Positions 34,860 to 44,061 of a DNA stretch of 62,748 nucleotides are shown here, piece by piece; positions within the stretch are counted from its first letter, which is position 1, and the number at the start of each line of letters is the position of its first letter. The notes under the pieces were generated by a model. The model saw only the letters and a list, made by a program, of their open reading frames with translations. It made no database searches and had not been told where the DNA came from. This stretch comes from Dolomitihabitans soli (GTDB taxonomy: Bacteria > Actinomycetota > Actinomycetes > Streptosporangiales > Streptosporangiaceae): contig NZ_JAKNTW010000051.1 in assembly GCF_022213955.1 (NCBI RefSeq), positions 1 through 62,748 on the forward strand. The letters are read 5' to 3'. The position numbers were made by a program, and so were the translations under genes.

Positions 34860-36259
34860 GGCTGCTCCTCGTGCCAGGCAGGGGTGGTCATCAGTTCCTT
34901 CCAGCGGGCGTAGAAGGCCCGGCCGGCGGCGTCGCTGTACAGCTCGCTGGTCATCCCCGGGTAGCGGCCGTCGTCGCGCTCGGAGCCGATGCCCATCTGG
35001 TAGTTCAGCGGCACCCGGTTGGTGATGAACCCGCGGGAGATGGACTGCACCTCGCTCCAGTTCTCACCGTCGTCCTGCTCGAAGATGCCGCTGGGACCGA
35101 AAGTGCGCAGGTTGTACAGCCGCTGGGCCTCCTTGACCTCGGGAGGCATCGACCGGTCGAGCACGGTCCACGCCCATACCTCCATGCGATCGGGCCCTTT
35201 GGGGTGCCAGACCCGGATGCTGCCGTTGACGGGCAGGTACGAGAAGTTCGGGAACACGGTTGCGTGCCCGTTCGTCAGCGGTCCCTCGACTCGGGCATCG
35301 CCGAGCCGTTCCCGGAGCGCGCCGTAGTCGTACCAGTCGTGCACCGTCTGCGCGTCGAAGCGGTTCTTCGGGTGCACCGGAAAGCCGGCGCCGTGCCCGC
35401 GCGGGTCGACGTACTGGCGGCCGGTGCGGTGCACGATCTCGGTCTTGGGCCCCTTGGCCTTCGGTGCCAGCAGCTGCAGGGCTGAGGCGTGGCTCATGTT
35501 CACGTGGTACCAGTCGGTGGCGAACTGCTCCGCGGCCAGCTTCCAGTTGCCTTCCAGCACCCATTTGTGGATGCCGCCCACCACGACGGTGCCCTCGGGG
35601 TCGCGGTCCAGCATGGCGTCCATGTACCAGGTCATCTCGCCGAGCGCGGTGCGCAGCGGTGGCGCCTCGGAGTTCCAGGTGCCGAAGATCAGGCCGTGGT
35701 AGCTGTCGATTCCGGGCACCTCGACGAGGCCCCACTGCCCGGTCTCGAAGTCGCCGGGGTAACCGTCCCTGTTGGGGACGCTGACCAGCTTTCCCGCAAG
35801 GTCGTACGACCAGCCGTGATACGTGCAGGTGAAGTTGCGGGTGGTGCCGAAATCGGCGCGGCAGACCCGGGCGCCCCGGTGCCGGCACGAGTTGAGGAAG
35901 GCGCGGATCGTGTTCGTCCGGTCCCGGGTGACGATTACCGGGTCCTCACCCATGTACGTGGTGAAGAAGTCGCCCGGCTTGGCGAACTGGTCCTCGTGCG
36001 CGAGGAACAGCCAGCTGGGCGCGAAGACCCGGCGCAGTTCCTGGCGGTAGATCCGCTCGTCGGTGAAGATCGCCCGATCGACGAGCCCGGCCTCGGTGTC
36101 GACGAGCCCGCCGACATCGATACCGGGTTCGAGGCCGGCGGGCCGGTGCAGCGCGCCACGCCGGGTGACCGTCGCCCGGCTCCGGCGGGGCTCGGGCTCC
36201 GAGCGGGCGGCGGGATCGGAAGGCACTGCCGCTCCGGGGCCGGTACGTGAATCGGTCAT
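34856..36259 (-). CDS. hcaE: Ring-hydroxylating dioxygenase large (alpha) subunit (HcaE-like)
   Basis: 467 residues. The Rieske cluster is held by C125, H127, C145 and H148 (CRHRG and CTYHGW). The mononuclear iron site shows D249, H252 and H257 in ATDWYHVNMSHAS, with an acidic ligand expected in FEQDDGENW (about 413-422). An N-terminal Pro/Arg-rich extension of some 40 residues is unusual. It inserts O2 into an aromatic ring to give a cis-dihydrodiol; the phenylpropionate/cinnamate group is the best guess from the neighbouring genes. It leads the operon. Confidence 0.93.
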   Translation of the reverse strand: MTDSRTGPGAAVPSDPAARSEPEPRRSRATVTRRGALHRPAGLEPGIDVGGLVDTEAGLVDRAIFTDERIYRQELRRVFAPSWLFLAHEDQFAKPGDFFTTYMGEDPVIVTRDRTNTIRAFLNSCRHRGARVCRADFGTTRNFTCTYHGWSYDLAGKLVSVPNRDGYPGDFETGQWGLVEVPGIDSYHGLIFGTWNSEAPPLRTALGEMTWYMDAMLDRDPEGTVVVGGIHKWVLEGNWKLAAEQFATDWYHVNMSHASALQLLAPKAKGPKTEIVHRTGRQYVDPRGHGAGFPVHPKNRFDAQTVHDWYDYGALRERLGDARVEGPLTNGHATVFPNFSYLPVNGSIRVWHPKGPDRMEVWAWTVLDRSMPPEVKEAQRLYNLRTFGPSGIFEQDDGENWSEVQSISRGFITNRVPLNYQMGIGSERDDGRYPGMTSELYSDAAGRAFYARWKELMTTPAWHEEQP

Positions 36260-36359
36260 GTCGCCACGACACCAGTACCGGCGCGCGGGCCGCCACGCCG
36301 CGTGCTACTGGGCGGCACATCTGGTGGGAAGGGCTGGGTGGCCAGAGGATCGTGAAGGC

Positions 36360-37340
36360 ATGCTCGCCGCCGTCGCCGTTGCGCAGAACCCCGCCCACCC
36401 CTTGTCCGGGCTCGTCTTGGACGATGTCCCCCTGCCGGACAGACCGGACGGCTGGGCTCTGGTCCGGGTCGTCTCATCGTCGCTCAACATGCACGACCTG
36501 TGGACACTGCTCGGGGTCGGGCATCCGCCGGAGCGGCTGCCGATCACGCTGGGCTGCGACGCGGCCGGCATCGACGAGAACGGAAACGAGGTCATCGTCC
36601 ATCCGGTGCTCGGCGACCCAGACGCCGGAGGCGGCGACGAGACGCTCGACCCGGACCGGGCGCTGCTGTCGGAGCGTCACGACGGCGCGTTCGCCGAGTA
36701 CCTCGCCGTTCCTCGGCGCAACCTGGTGCCGAAACCCTCCTGGCTGACGTTCGATGAGGCGGCCTGCCTGCCGGTGGCGTGGACCACCGCCTACCGGATG
36801 CTTTTCACCCAGGCCCGGATCACCGCTGGTGACAGGGTGCTGGTGCAGGGCGCCGGGGGCGGTGTGGCGTCGGCCGCGATCCACCTGGCCGCGGCCGCCG
36901 GCGCCGTGGTGTACGCGACCAGCCGCGACGCGGGCAAGCGCGCTGCGGCGGTGCGGTGGGGGGCACGCGATGCGCTGCCGACCGGCGAACGCCTGCCGGA
37001 GAAGGTCGACGTCGTCATCGAGACCGTCGGCGCGGCGACCTGGTCGCACTCGCTGAAGTCCCTCCGGTCGGGAGGCACCGTTGTGGTAGCCGGCGCGACC
37101 AGCGGGCCGAACCCGCCCGCTGACCTTGGCCGCATCTTCTACCTGCAGCAACGCATTCTCGGTTCGACCGGCTGCACCCGCGGCGAACTCGTCGCGATGC
37201 TGCGGATGATGGAGGCCACCGGCCTGCGCCCTGTCATCGATCAGTGCCTCCCGCTCGATCGGATCCACGCCGGCTTCCAGCTGATGATCGACCGCAAGAT
37301 CACCGGAAAGATCGTTGTCAATCCGCCGACCAACCAATAA
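36360..37340 (+). CDS. Medium-chain dehydrogenase/reductase, alcohol-dehydrogenase-like
   Basis: 326 residues from ATG 36360 (the open frame extends further upstream, across the dioxygenase start, without a ribosome site). The GroES-like part includes LGCDAAGID; the NAD(P) site is GDRVLVQGAGGGVASAAIHLAAAAG near 155-180. The zinc Cys/His set is incomplete. It stands divergent to the dioxygenase operon and 11 bases before the extradiol dioxygenase. A role in oxidising or reducing an aromatic side chain is plausible but not shown. Confidence 0.84.
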   Translation: MLAAVAVAQNPAHPLSGLVLDDVPLPDRPDGWALVRVVSSSLNMHDLWTLLGVGHPPERLPITLGCDAAGIDENGNEVIVHPVLGDPDAGGGDETLDPDRALLSERHDGAFAEYLAVPRRNLVPKPSWLTFDEAACLPVAWTTAYRMLFTQARITAGDRVLVQGAGGGVASAAIHLAAAAGAVVYATSRDAGKRAAAVRWGARDALPTGERLPEKVDVVIETVGAATWSHSLKSLRSGGTVVVAGATSGPNPPADLGRIFYLQQRILGSTGCTRGELVAMLRMMEATGLRPVIDQCLPLDRIHAGFQLMIDRKITGKIVVNPPTNQ

Positions 37341-37351
37341 AGGGGCAATTC

Positions 37352-38296
37352 ATGCCGGTGGCACTCGTCGGTCTGTCGCACTCGCCACTGATCGGCTCCA
37401 ACCAGCCCGCGCCCGAGGTCGTCGAAACCGTGGACCAGGCGGTCGACGACGCCCGCTCCTTCGTGCGGGACTTCGACCCCGACCTGGTGGTGCTCTACGC
37501 ACCCGACCACTACAACGGCTTCTTCTACGAGAAGATGCCGCCGTTCTGTCTTGGCACGGCGGCCCGAGCGGTCGGCGACTTCGGCTCGGCCGCGGGCGAG
37601 ATCTCCGTCGACGCCGACGCGGCCGGGCACATCGCCGCACGTGTCCTCGACGCCGGAATCGACCTGACGATCTCGGCCAGGATGCGGGTGGACCACGGCT
37701 TCGCGCAACCGCTGGAGATGCTGTTCGGCGGGATCGGGGTCGTGCCCGTCGTTCCGGTCTTCGTCAACGGCGTCGCCGCTCCGTTCGGGCCGGTCAGCCG
37801 GGTCCGCGCGCTCGGCTCGGCGATCGGTACGACTGCGGCTGCGCTCGGCCGGCGAGTACTGTTCGTCGCGTCGGGCGGGCTGTCGCATGACCCACCGGTG
37901 CCGGTGCTGGCGGGCGCGCCGCCACGGGTCGCCGACGCGCTGACCGACGGCGTCGAACCGACGCGGGAGCAGCGCGCCCGCAGCGAGCAGCGCGTTCTGC
38001 GGGCCGGAATCGAGTACGCCGCCGGGTCGACGGCGAGGACACCGATCAATCCCGCATGGGATGAGCTGGTGCTCGACACCTTCAAGTCGGGCCGGCTCAG
38101 TGACATCGACGCCTGGAGCAACGACTGGTTCGAGCGGGAGGGCGGCGGCTCGTCACACGAAGTGCGTACCTGGATCGCCGCGTACGCCTCGCTTGCCGCG
38201 TCCGGCCCGTACCGGATGCGGTCCCGGTTCTACCGCGCCATTCCGGAATGGATCGCCGGATTCGCCGTCACGACCGCACTCCCGGTGGCCGGCTGA
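37352..38296 (+). CDS. mhpB: 2,3-Dihydroxyphenylpropionate 1,2-dioxygenase (MhpB-like)
   Basis: 314 residues, ATG 37352 with AGGGG six bases upstream. Class III (LigB-type) extradiol dioxygenase with H10 (GLSHSPL), H53 (APDHYNGFF), H115 (RVDHGFAQP) and H179 (GGLSHDPP). Length and the catalytic pair H115/H179 coincide with those known for E. coli MhpB. It opens the catechol ring of 2,3-dihydroxyphenylpropionate or -cinnamate, feeding the MhpC-like hydrolase encoded at 31798-32658. Confidence 0.93.
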   Translation: MPVALVGLSHSPLIGSNQPAPEVVETVDQAVDDARSFVRDFDPDLVVLYAPDHYNGFFYEKMPPFCLGTAARAVGDFGSAAGEISVDADAAGHIAARVLDAGIDLTISARMRVDHGFAQPLEMLFGGIGVVPVVPVFVNGVAAPFGPVSRVRALGSAIGTTAAALGRRVLFVASGGLSHDPPVPVLAGAPPRVADALTDGVEPTREQRARSEQRVLRAGIEYAAGSTARTPINPAWDELVLDTFKSGRLSDIDAWSNDWFEREGGGSSHEVRTWIAAYASLAASGPYRMRSRFYRAIPEWIAGFAVTTALPVAG

Positions 38297-38407
38297 GCAT
38301 AGGCCCGATCACCCTGTCGGCTGGTACGCATCCTCCCTGAGAGAAGTCTGGTGCTGGACGGGCAGGGATAGTCATGTGACGAATCGTGAGGTATATGCAT
38401 GTAGAGA

Positions 38408-41353
38408 ATGAATGATGCAAAAGCGACAGTAGGCGTAACACTGGACGCCGAGGGCCCGGCGTTCATCGGCCGGGCCGGCGCCATGGCGACGGTGGTCGAC
38501 GCGCTCGAACGGCCCGCCGCGCTCATCCTGATCGAGGGCGAGGCGGGTATCGGCAAGTCCCGCCTGGTCGACGAATGTATGGCCACTCCCGCACTGTGTG
38601 GCCTGCAGGTGCTGATGGCGGTGTGCCCGGATCTGCGGGAGCCCTTTCCGCTCGGCGCCGTGGTCGATGGACTGCGGCTCTTCCACGATCGGCTGGGCGC
38701 GCTCGAGCTGAGCCCGCTGGCCGGAGCGCTACGACCACTGTTCCCGGAGTGGAGCGCGCTGCTGCCGCCTGCGCTGGAGTCGCTCGCCGATCCGCAGGAG
38801 ACTCGCCACCGGCTGTTTCGCGCACTCACCGAACTGATCGATGCCCTGGGCATCGACGTGCTGGTCGTCGAGGACGCGCACTGGGCGGACGCGGCGACCC
38901 TCGACTGGCTGCTCATGCTCTGCGCGTCGGGCGGCGGGAGACGCTCGATCGTGGCGACCTACCGACCGGTGGACGTCAGCGAACGATCCCCGCTGTTGCG
39001 CCTGACCTCGCGGCTGCCGAGGAAGATGACGCAGGAACGCGTCTCCCTGGAACCCCTGGACGTGCCGCAGACCCGAGCGTTCGTGGCGTCGATGTTCTCG
39101 GACACGGAGGTATCTGAGAAGTTCGCGGCGTTCTTGCGCGAGCACACTGGCGGCATCCCGCTGGCCGTGGAGGAGACCGTCCGGCTGCTGCGCGATCGGC
39201 GCGACATCTTCAAAACCGAGACCGGGTGGCGGCGGCGGCTCATGGCGGAGTTGCAGGTGCCGCCCACGGTGCGGGACTCGGTGCTGGAGCGCGCCGCCAG
39301 ATTCTCCCCGGCCACCCGGGCGGTGCTGCAGGCGGCCGCGGTCCTGGAGGCGCCTGCGGACGAGTACCTGATCGCCGCCGTGGCCGATCTGGACGAGCAC
39401 GCCACCCGCGACAGCCTGGCCGAGGCCCTGGCGAGCGGGCTGATGCGGGAGACCGCCCGCGGCGCCTTCGCCTTCCGCCACGTCCTGGCCTCGCGCGCGG
39501 TGGCGGACGCGATCCCGGTCCCGACCCGGCGCCTGCTGCACCGGCGAGCGGCCGTGTCGCTCCGCGACAGGGAACACCCTCCGGCGGTACGGCTCTGCCG
39601 CCACTTCCGGGAGGCGGGCGACGTGGGGGAGTGGTGCCGCTACGCCGAGGCCAGCGCCGAACTGGCCCTGGAGTCGGGTGACGACCAGACCGGCGTGGCC
39701 CTGCTCCACGAACTGCTGACCATGGCCGACCATCCCGTCGACCGGCGGGTACGGCTGGCGCAGAAGCTGGGCCAGGCCGCGACGCTGACCGCCGAACCGC
39801 TGTTCGGGCTGGGCGAGTTGGTCCGCGAAGCGCTGGAGCACGTGCTCGCCGACCCCGACCTGCCACAGGGCGACCGCGGGGAGATCAGGCTACGTCTGGG
39901 GCAGGTGGTCCTGCACCTCGGCAGGTTCGAGGACGGCGCGGCCCACGTGGAGGCAGCCGTGTCCGACCTGGAGTCTCGCCCCGCCCTGGCCGTGCAGGGC
40001 ATGTTCATCCTCGCGACGCCCTTCAACGCGGCATGGCCGGCGGCACGGCACCTGGCCTGGGTGGATCGTGCCGTGGCGCTGCTCCCGTACCTTCAGGCTC
40101 CGGTGGAGCGCCAGGTCTTCCTCACCGGCCATGTCATGTCGCTGCTCCTGCTCGGAGAGGGCGAGGGGTGGCGGGTGGCGGAGACCATCCCGCGGACGGC
40201 GGAGAGCCAACTGGAGCGCCGGGGGATCGTCAGGACACGGCTGATCGTGGCCCAGTCCGCCCTGCTCTGGGGGCGATACCCGGAGGCCCGCGCCGGCTTG
40301 GCCGCCGTGGGCGCCATGGTGGAGGACATCGGCTACCGGCGGGTCGCCGACACCGTGCGGATCGGCCAGGCCCGGCTGGCCTGGCACGCCGGCGACTGGC
40401 AGGGGTTGGATGAGATCGTCGAGGATCTGGCCACCTCGGAGTCGGCCGACGCGGCGACCCGCCTGGAAGCCAGGACCATCCAGGGGCAGCTCGATCTCGC
40501 GTCGGGGGCGCGGCCGCGGGCCGAGCGCCGCCTCGGCCTGGTGCTGGAAGCCAACGGGCCACGCGGCAGCGCGGATCCTTTCGTGTTACCCAACGCCGCC
40601 CTGGCCAGGATCGCACTGTCCGGGGGCGACCACGAGGGCGCGATCGAGCTCACCGAGCCGATCATAGGCATGATCGACCGCAAGGGGGTGTGGCTGTGGG
40701 CCACCGACCTCATGCCGGTCCACGTCAACGCTCTCATCGCCGCCGGCCGGACGGGCGAGGCCCGCGCGCTCGTCAACACCTTCGCCGACGGGCTGGCCGG
40801 TCGGGACACCCCAGGTCCCGCCGCGTCTCTGGCCACCTGCCTGGCGATCGTCGCCGAGGCCGAAGGCCGGGACGCGGAAGCGCTCTTCGCCGCGGCCGCG
40901 CGAGCGTGGGCGGCCCTGCCCCAGCCGTATGACGAGCTCCTGACGCTGGAGCGGCAGGGGAGATTCCTGCTCGGCTCGGGAGCGGGCGAGCGAGGGCTGG
41001 CGGTGCTGTCGGACGCGCAGCGGCGGCTGCAGGACCTCGGCGCCCGCTGGGACGCCGACCGGGTGGCCCATCTCCTTCGCGGGCACGGCGTGGAGGTGTC
41101 CCGCCCGTGGCGGGGCGGCCGCAAGGGGTACGGCGACCGGCTGTCGCCCCGAGAGCTGGAGATCGTGAACCTGCTCGCCCTCGGCTGGACCAACAAGAGG
41201 ATCGCGGAGAGCCTGCAGCTGTCGCCGCGGACGGTGGAGCGGCACCTGAGCGCGGCCATGCGCAAGGTCGGCGTGGCCTCGCGCACCGCACTGGTCGTGG
41301 CGGTCGCCCCCGCCGGCCTGCCGAACGCCGTGCCCGACCAGGAACCGACGTAG
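38408..41353 (+). CDS. LuxR-family regulator with N-terminal AAA/NTPase domain (LAL type)
   Basis: 981 residues. Walker A EGEAGIGKS (43-51), Walker B-like VLVVEDAHWAD near 150-160, then a long helical-repeat middle region, and a C-terminal LuxR helix-turn-helix (LSPRELEIVNLLALGWTNKR and LSPRTVERHLSAAMRKVGV, about 918-960). Such proteins are ATP-dependent activators. No ribosome site precedes ATG 38408, and a TATATG/TATGCA box ends about ten bases before it, so the mRNA may be leaderless. Codon 727 is TTA (40586-40588), suggesting bldA-type control. It may activate the aromatic genes upstream or the secreted operon downstream. Confidence 0.9.
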   Translation: MNDAKATVGVTLDAEGPAFIGRAGAMATVVDALERPAALILIEGEAGIGKSRLVDECMATPALCGLQVLMAVCPDLREPFPLGAVVDGLRLFHDRLGALELSPLAGALRPLFPEWSALLPPALESLADPQETRHRLFRALTELIDALGIDVLVVEDAHWADAATLDWLLMLCASGGGRRSIVATYRPVDVSERSPLLRLTSRLPRKMTQERVSLEPLDVPQTRAFVASMFSDTEVSEKFAAFLREHTGGIPLAVEETVRLLRDRRDIFKTETGWRRRLMAELQVPPTVRDSVLERAARFSPATRAVLQAAAVLEAPADEYLIAAVADLDEHATRDSLAEALASGLMRETARGAFAFRHVLASRAVADAIPVPTRRLLHRRAAVSLRDREHPPAVRLCRHFREAGDVGEWCRYAEASAELALESGDDQTGVALLHELLTMADHPVDRRVRLAQKLGQAATLTAEPLFGLGELVREALEHVLADPDLPQGDRGEIRLRLGQVVLHLGRFEDGAAHVEAAVSDLESRPALAVQGMFILATPFNAAWPAARHLAWVDRAVALLPYLQAPVERQVFLTGHVMSLLLLGEGEGWRVAETIPRTAESQLERRGIVRTRLIVAQSALLWGRYPEARAGLAAVGAMVEDIGYRRVADTVRIGQARLAWHAGDWQGLDEIVEDLATSESADAATRLEARTIQGQLDLASGARPRAERRLGLVLEANGPRGSADPFVLPNAALARIALSGGDHEGAIELTEPIIGMIDRKGVWLWATDLMPVHVNALIAAGRTGEARALVNTFADGLAGRDTPGPAASLATCLAIVAEAEGRDAEALFAAAARAWAALPQPYDELLTLERQGRFLLGSGAGERGLAVLSDAQRRLQDLGARWDADRVAHLLRGHGVEVSRPWRGGRKGYGDRLSPRELEIVNLLALGWTNKRIAESLQLSPRTVERHLSAAMRKVGVASRTALVVAVAPAGLPNAVPDQEPT

Positions 41354-41625
41354 GCGGGTCCCGACCGACACGTAGGTTCCCGCGGCATTAAATGGGTGAT
41401 TTGCCGACTCGCGGCGGTGACCGTGCCGAGCTGATCATGATCTTCATGAAAGGTGATCAGCAAGAGCAGGAACCACCGGTGGAAGAGCCTGAGGAGACTT
41501 CCCCGGATGAAGTGCCGCTCGTAGACGAGCACGAACCGCTGTAACCACCGCGCGGATCCTTACCCCCCACGTTCGCGTGCCAGGCGTCGTCCGACGCATG
41601 GCACGCGGCAGAAAGCCGGGAATCC
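41354..41625. other. Intergenic region between the regulator and the secreted operon
   Basis: This gap holds the promoter region of the secreted operon and two overlapping short frames on opposite strands (41437-41544 and 41457-41627), listed separately or discussed as findings. No hairpin terminator was found after the regulator gene. Confidence 0.4.
41437..41544 (+). CDS. Short acidic peptide ORF
   Basis: 35 codons: MIFMKGDQQEQEPPVEEPEE, then TSPDEVPLVDEHEPL and a TAA. The product is very acidic and proline-rich, without signal or cysteines. No clear ribosome site precedes it, and third-position G+C is only about 63%, lower than in surrounding genes. It may be non-coding; on the other strand the same DNA reads as a Ser/Gly/Cys-rich peptide. 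Confidence 0.25.
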   Translation: MIFMKGDQQEQEPPVEEPEETSPDEVPLVDEHEPL

Positions 41626-44049
41626 ATGAGATTTCTCAGAGATCGGGCGACCGCGGTCGGTGCGGCGCTGGCCCTGACGATAGCCGCGGGAGGCGGTACG
41701 GCCGGCTCGGCCGCCGCCTCCCCCACCCCTCCGGACATCCAGCACGGTTCACCCCAGACCGCCCGAGCAGACCCGAGCACCACGGGAAACCAGAGCGCCC
41801 CGGATAAGACGACGACGTCCACGGTGACGCTGCTCACCGGTGACCGGTTCCGGGTCGAGACCGCGGAGGACGGCACCCAGCAGGTCAACCTGCTCCCGGA
41901 CGGGCAGGACGCCGCCGGCGGCACGTTCTCCCAGTTCACCCTCGGCCGCGACACCTATGTGGTGCCCTCGGAGGCGGTGCCGTACCTCGGCAAGACGATC
42001 GACATGCGCCTGTTCAACGTCAGCTACCTGGTGCGGGCGAAGCTGGACGACGAGCGCAGCAAGACCCTGCCGGTGAAGGTGACAGCGACCAAGGCCAAGG
42101 CGGAGGGGCTGCCCGCGACCAGCGTCGCCTCCGCGACCAGCGGGATCGCCAAGGCGAAGGTGACCAAGAAGGACGCCGACGGCTTCGGCCGGCTGCTGGC
42201 CAAGCAGTGGCGCGGCGCCTCGTCGGACAGCGCCACGATCGGCACCCTGCCGGGGGTGGAGCGGATCGAGCTCGCCGTGCCCAAGGGCGCGCCGGAGGCT
42301 CCCGCCGCGCCGCTGGGGACGAGCACCGCCAAGGCGGCGAGCAAGGGAGTGCGCTTCCACCGGTTGACCGTCGACGCGATCGGCCGCGACGGCAAGCCGG
42401 GAGTGATGCTCGGGGCCGTGACCAACGTCGCCGACGGGCAACTGGCCAATTTCGGCTTCACCTACCCAGGGCAAGGAAAGAAGTCGTTCATGGTGCCGGC
42501 CGGCACCTACAACATCATGGCCAGCGTCCTCACCGGCCCGGCCGACGACCTCACCTCGCAGATGGCGCTGGTGACGAAGCCGGAGGTGCGCGTCGGCTCC
42601 GACACCACGGTCACTCTGGACGCGCGCGGCGCCGTGCCGTACCAGGCGAATCTGGAAACCCCGCCGCAGCGGGACCTGCAGCGGCTCGACGCCTTCACCT
42701 TCCTGCGCACCAGCGCCGCAGGCGACCAGACCGGAGTGGCGCCGTCCGGCCTGCTCTTCGGTCTCCTCTGGAAGACGATCTCCTACCCGCCGAACGGGAA
42801 CCCCGGCCTGTTCGCCACCCCGACCCAGCCGGTCACGAAGGGCCGCTTCGACTTCATGGCGATGACGTCGCTGGCCGAGGGCGCGGTCTCCGGCCCCGAG
42901 ATGGGCTCCACCTACGAACTGCTCTTCCCGTACGGCGGTGCGGTCCCCGCCTCGATGACGCACACCGTCAAGGCGTCGGACCTGACCACGGTGCGTTCGG
43001 CCCTGCACGACGCGCCGTCGGACGATCCTTCGCCCAGCCCGCTCAACCGGCACAACTACGCGTTCCTGCCGTGGGGCTGGACCGATTTCGGCTACGGCGG
43101 CCAACCGGTCAACGGCGAGCGCACCGACTACCTCTACAGCAGCCGCCCCGATCAGGTGATCTGGCAGAGCATCATGGGCCCCGACCGCGGCGAGCGGATC
43201 CACGGCCCGCGCAGGAAGATCCAGCCGGGACAGGTGATCAGGGAGGAGTGGAACCGGGGGCCCGACGTGCCGTCGGCCGCCGCCACCTACGTCATGCGGG
43301 CCCAGCACGGCATGCTCGGCACCCCGGACACGCAGGTGGGCGCCCCGCTGCGTCAGGTCTGCGTCGCCTGCAGGCAGGGCGACCTGGGCATGGTCTACCT
43401 CCAGGGCTTCGGCGACTCCGACCCGCTGCACTTCACCGAATACGGGTGGACGTCGTCGAAGCTGGCCTTCTACCGGGACGGCAAGCCGGTCTTCGGCACG
43501 GGAGACCTAGGGGGGTACGACCCCACCCCCGAGACGCTTCCCCTGCTGTCTCGCCCGGCGGAGTACCGGCTGACGTGGACCACGGCCAACGAGAGCACCC
43601 CTGACTCGCCGGGCACCACGGACTGGACGTTCCGCTCCGGACCGCAGGACAGCGCGGCGACCCTGCCCGGCGACCTGCAGTGTGCGGACCCGTCGATGGC
43701 GTGCTCGTTCCTGCCGCTTCTGTTCGTGCACTGGGACCTGGCCCTGGACCACGAGTCACGGGCGAAGGCCGGGCAGCCGTTCGACCTGGGATTCCGGGTG
43801 TCGCGCCAGGAGTACCAGCCCGCGCCCGTCGAGGTGGCGGCCGCGGTCGAGGTGTCCTACGACGACGGGAAGACCTGGTCGGAGCCGAAGGCGGCCACGC
43901 GGAAGGCGGACGGCACGTTCACCGCGCCGATCACGCACCCCGGCTACGCCGAGGCGACCCGGTGGGTGTCGCTGCGCGTCAAGGCGCACGACGCCGGCGG
44001 CAGCACCGTCACGCAGACCAACATCCGCGCCTACCGGCTGACCGGCTGA
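41626..44049 (+). CDS. Large secreted protein, S8-peptidase-associated scaffold without catalytic domain
   Basis: 807 residues with a signal peptide (RDRATAVGAALALTIAAGGG, cleavage near 31). Residues about 65-150 (STVTLLTGDRFRVE, YVVPSEAVPYL, DMRLFNVSYL) match the N-terminal prodomain-like region of large actinobacterial subtilisins. The Asp, His and Ser boxes that should follow are absent; instead the text passes to regions like those after the protease domain (LTVDAIGRDGKPGVMLGAV, GTYNIMAS, VTLDARGAVPYQ). So it looks like a subtilisin-type protein with its protease domain removed. First gene of a four-gene operon; 12 bases to the next. Confidence 0.75.
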   Translation: MRFLRDRATAVGAALALTIAAGGGTAGSAAASPTPPDIQHGSPQTARADPSTTGNQSAPDKTTTSTVTLLTGDRFRVETAEDGTQQVNLLPDGQDAAGGTFSQFTLGRDTYVVPSEAVPYLGKTIDMRLFNVSYLVRAKLDDERSKTLPVKVTATKAKAEGLPATSVASATSGIAKAKVTKKDADGFGRLLAKQWRGASSDSATIGTLPGVERIELAVPKGAPEAPAAPLGTSTAKAASKGVRFHRLTVDAIGRDGKPGVMLGAVTNVADGQLANFGFTYPGQGKKSFMVPAGTYNIMASVLTGPADDLTSQMALVTKPEVRVGSDTTVTLDARGAVPYQANLETPPQRDLQRLDAFTFLRTSAAGDQTGVAPSGLLFGLLWKTISYPPNGNPGLFATPTQPVTKGRFDFMAMTSLAEGAVSGPEMGSTYELLFPYGGAVPASMTHTVKASDLTTVRSALHDAPSDDPSPSPLNRHNYAFLPWGWTDFGYGGQPVNGERTDYLYSSRPDQVIWQSIMGPDRGERIHGPRRKIQPGQVIREEWNRGPDVPSAAATYVMRAQHGMLGTPDTQVGAPLRQVCVACRQGDLGMVYLQGFGDSDPLHFTEYGWTSSKLAFYRDGKPVFGTGDLGGYDPTPETLPLLSRPAEYRLTWTTANESTPDSPGTTDWTFRSGPQDSAATLPGDLQCADPSMACSFLPLLFVHWDLALDHESRAKAGQPFDLGFRVSRQEYQPAPVEVAAAVEVSYDDGKTWSEPKAATRKADGTFTAPITHPGYAEATRWVSLRVKAHDAGGSTVTQTNIRAYRLTG

Positions 44050-44061
44050 CCGGGAGATGAC

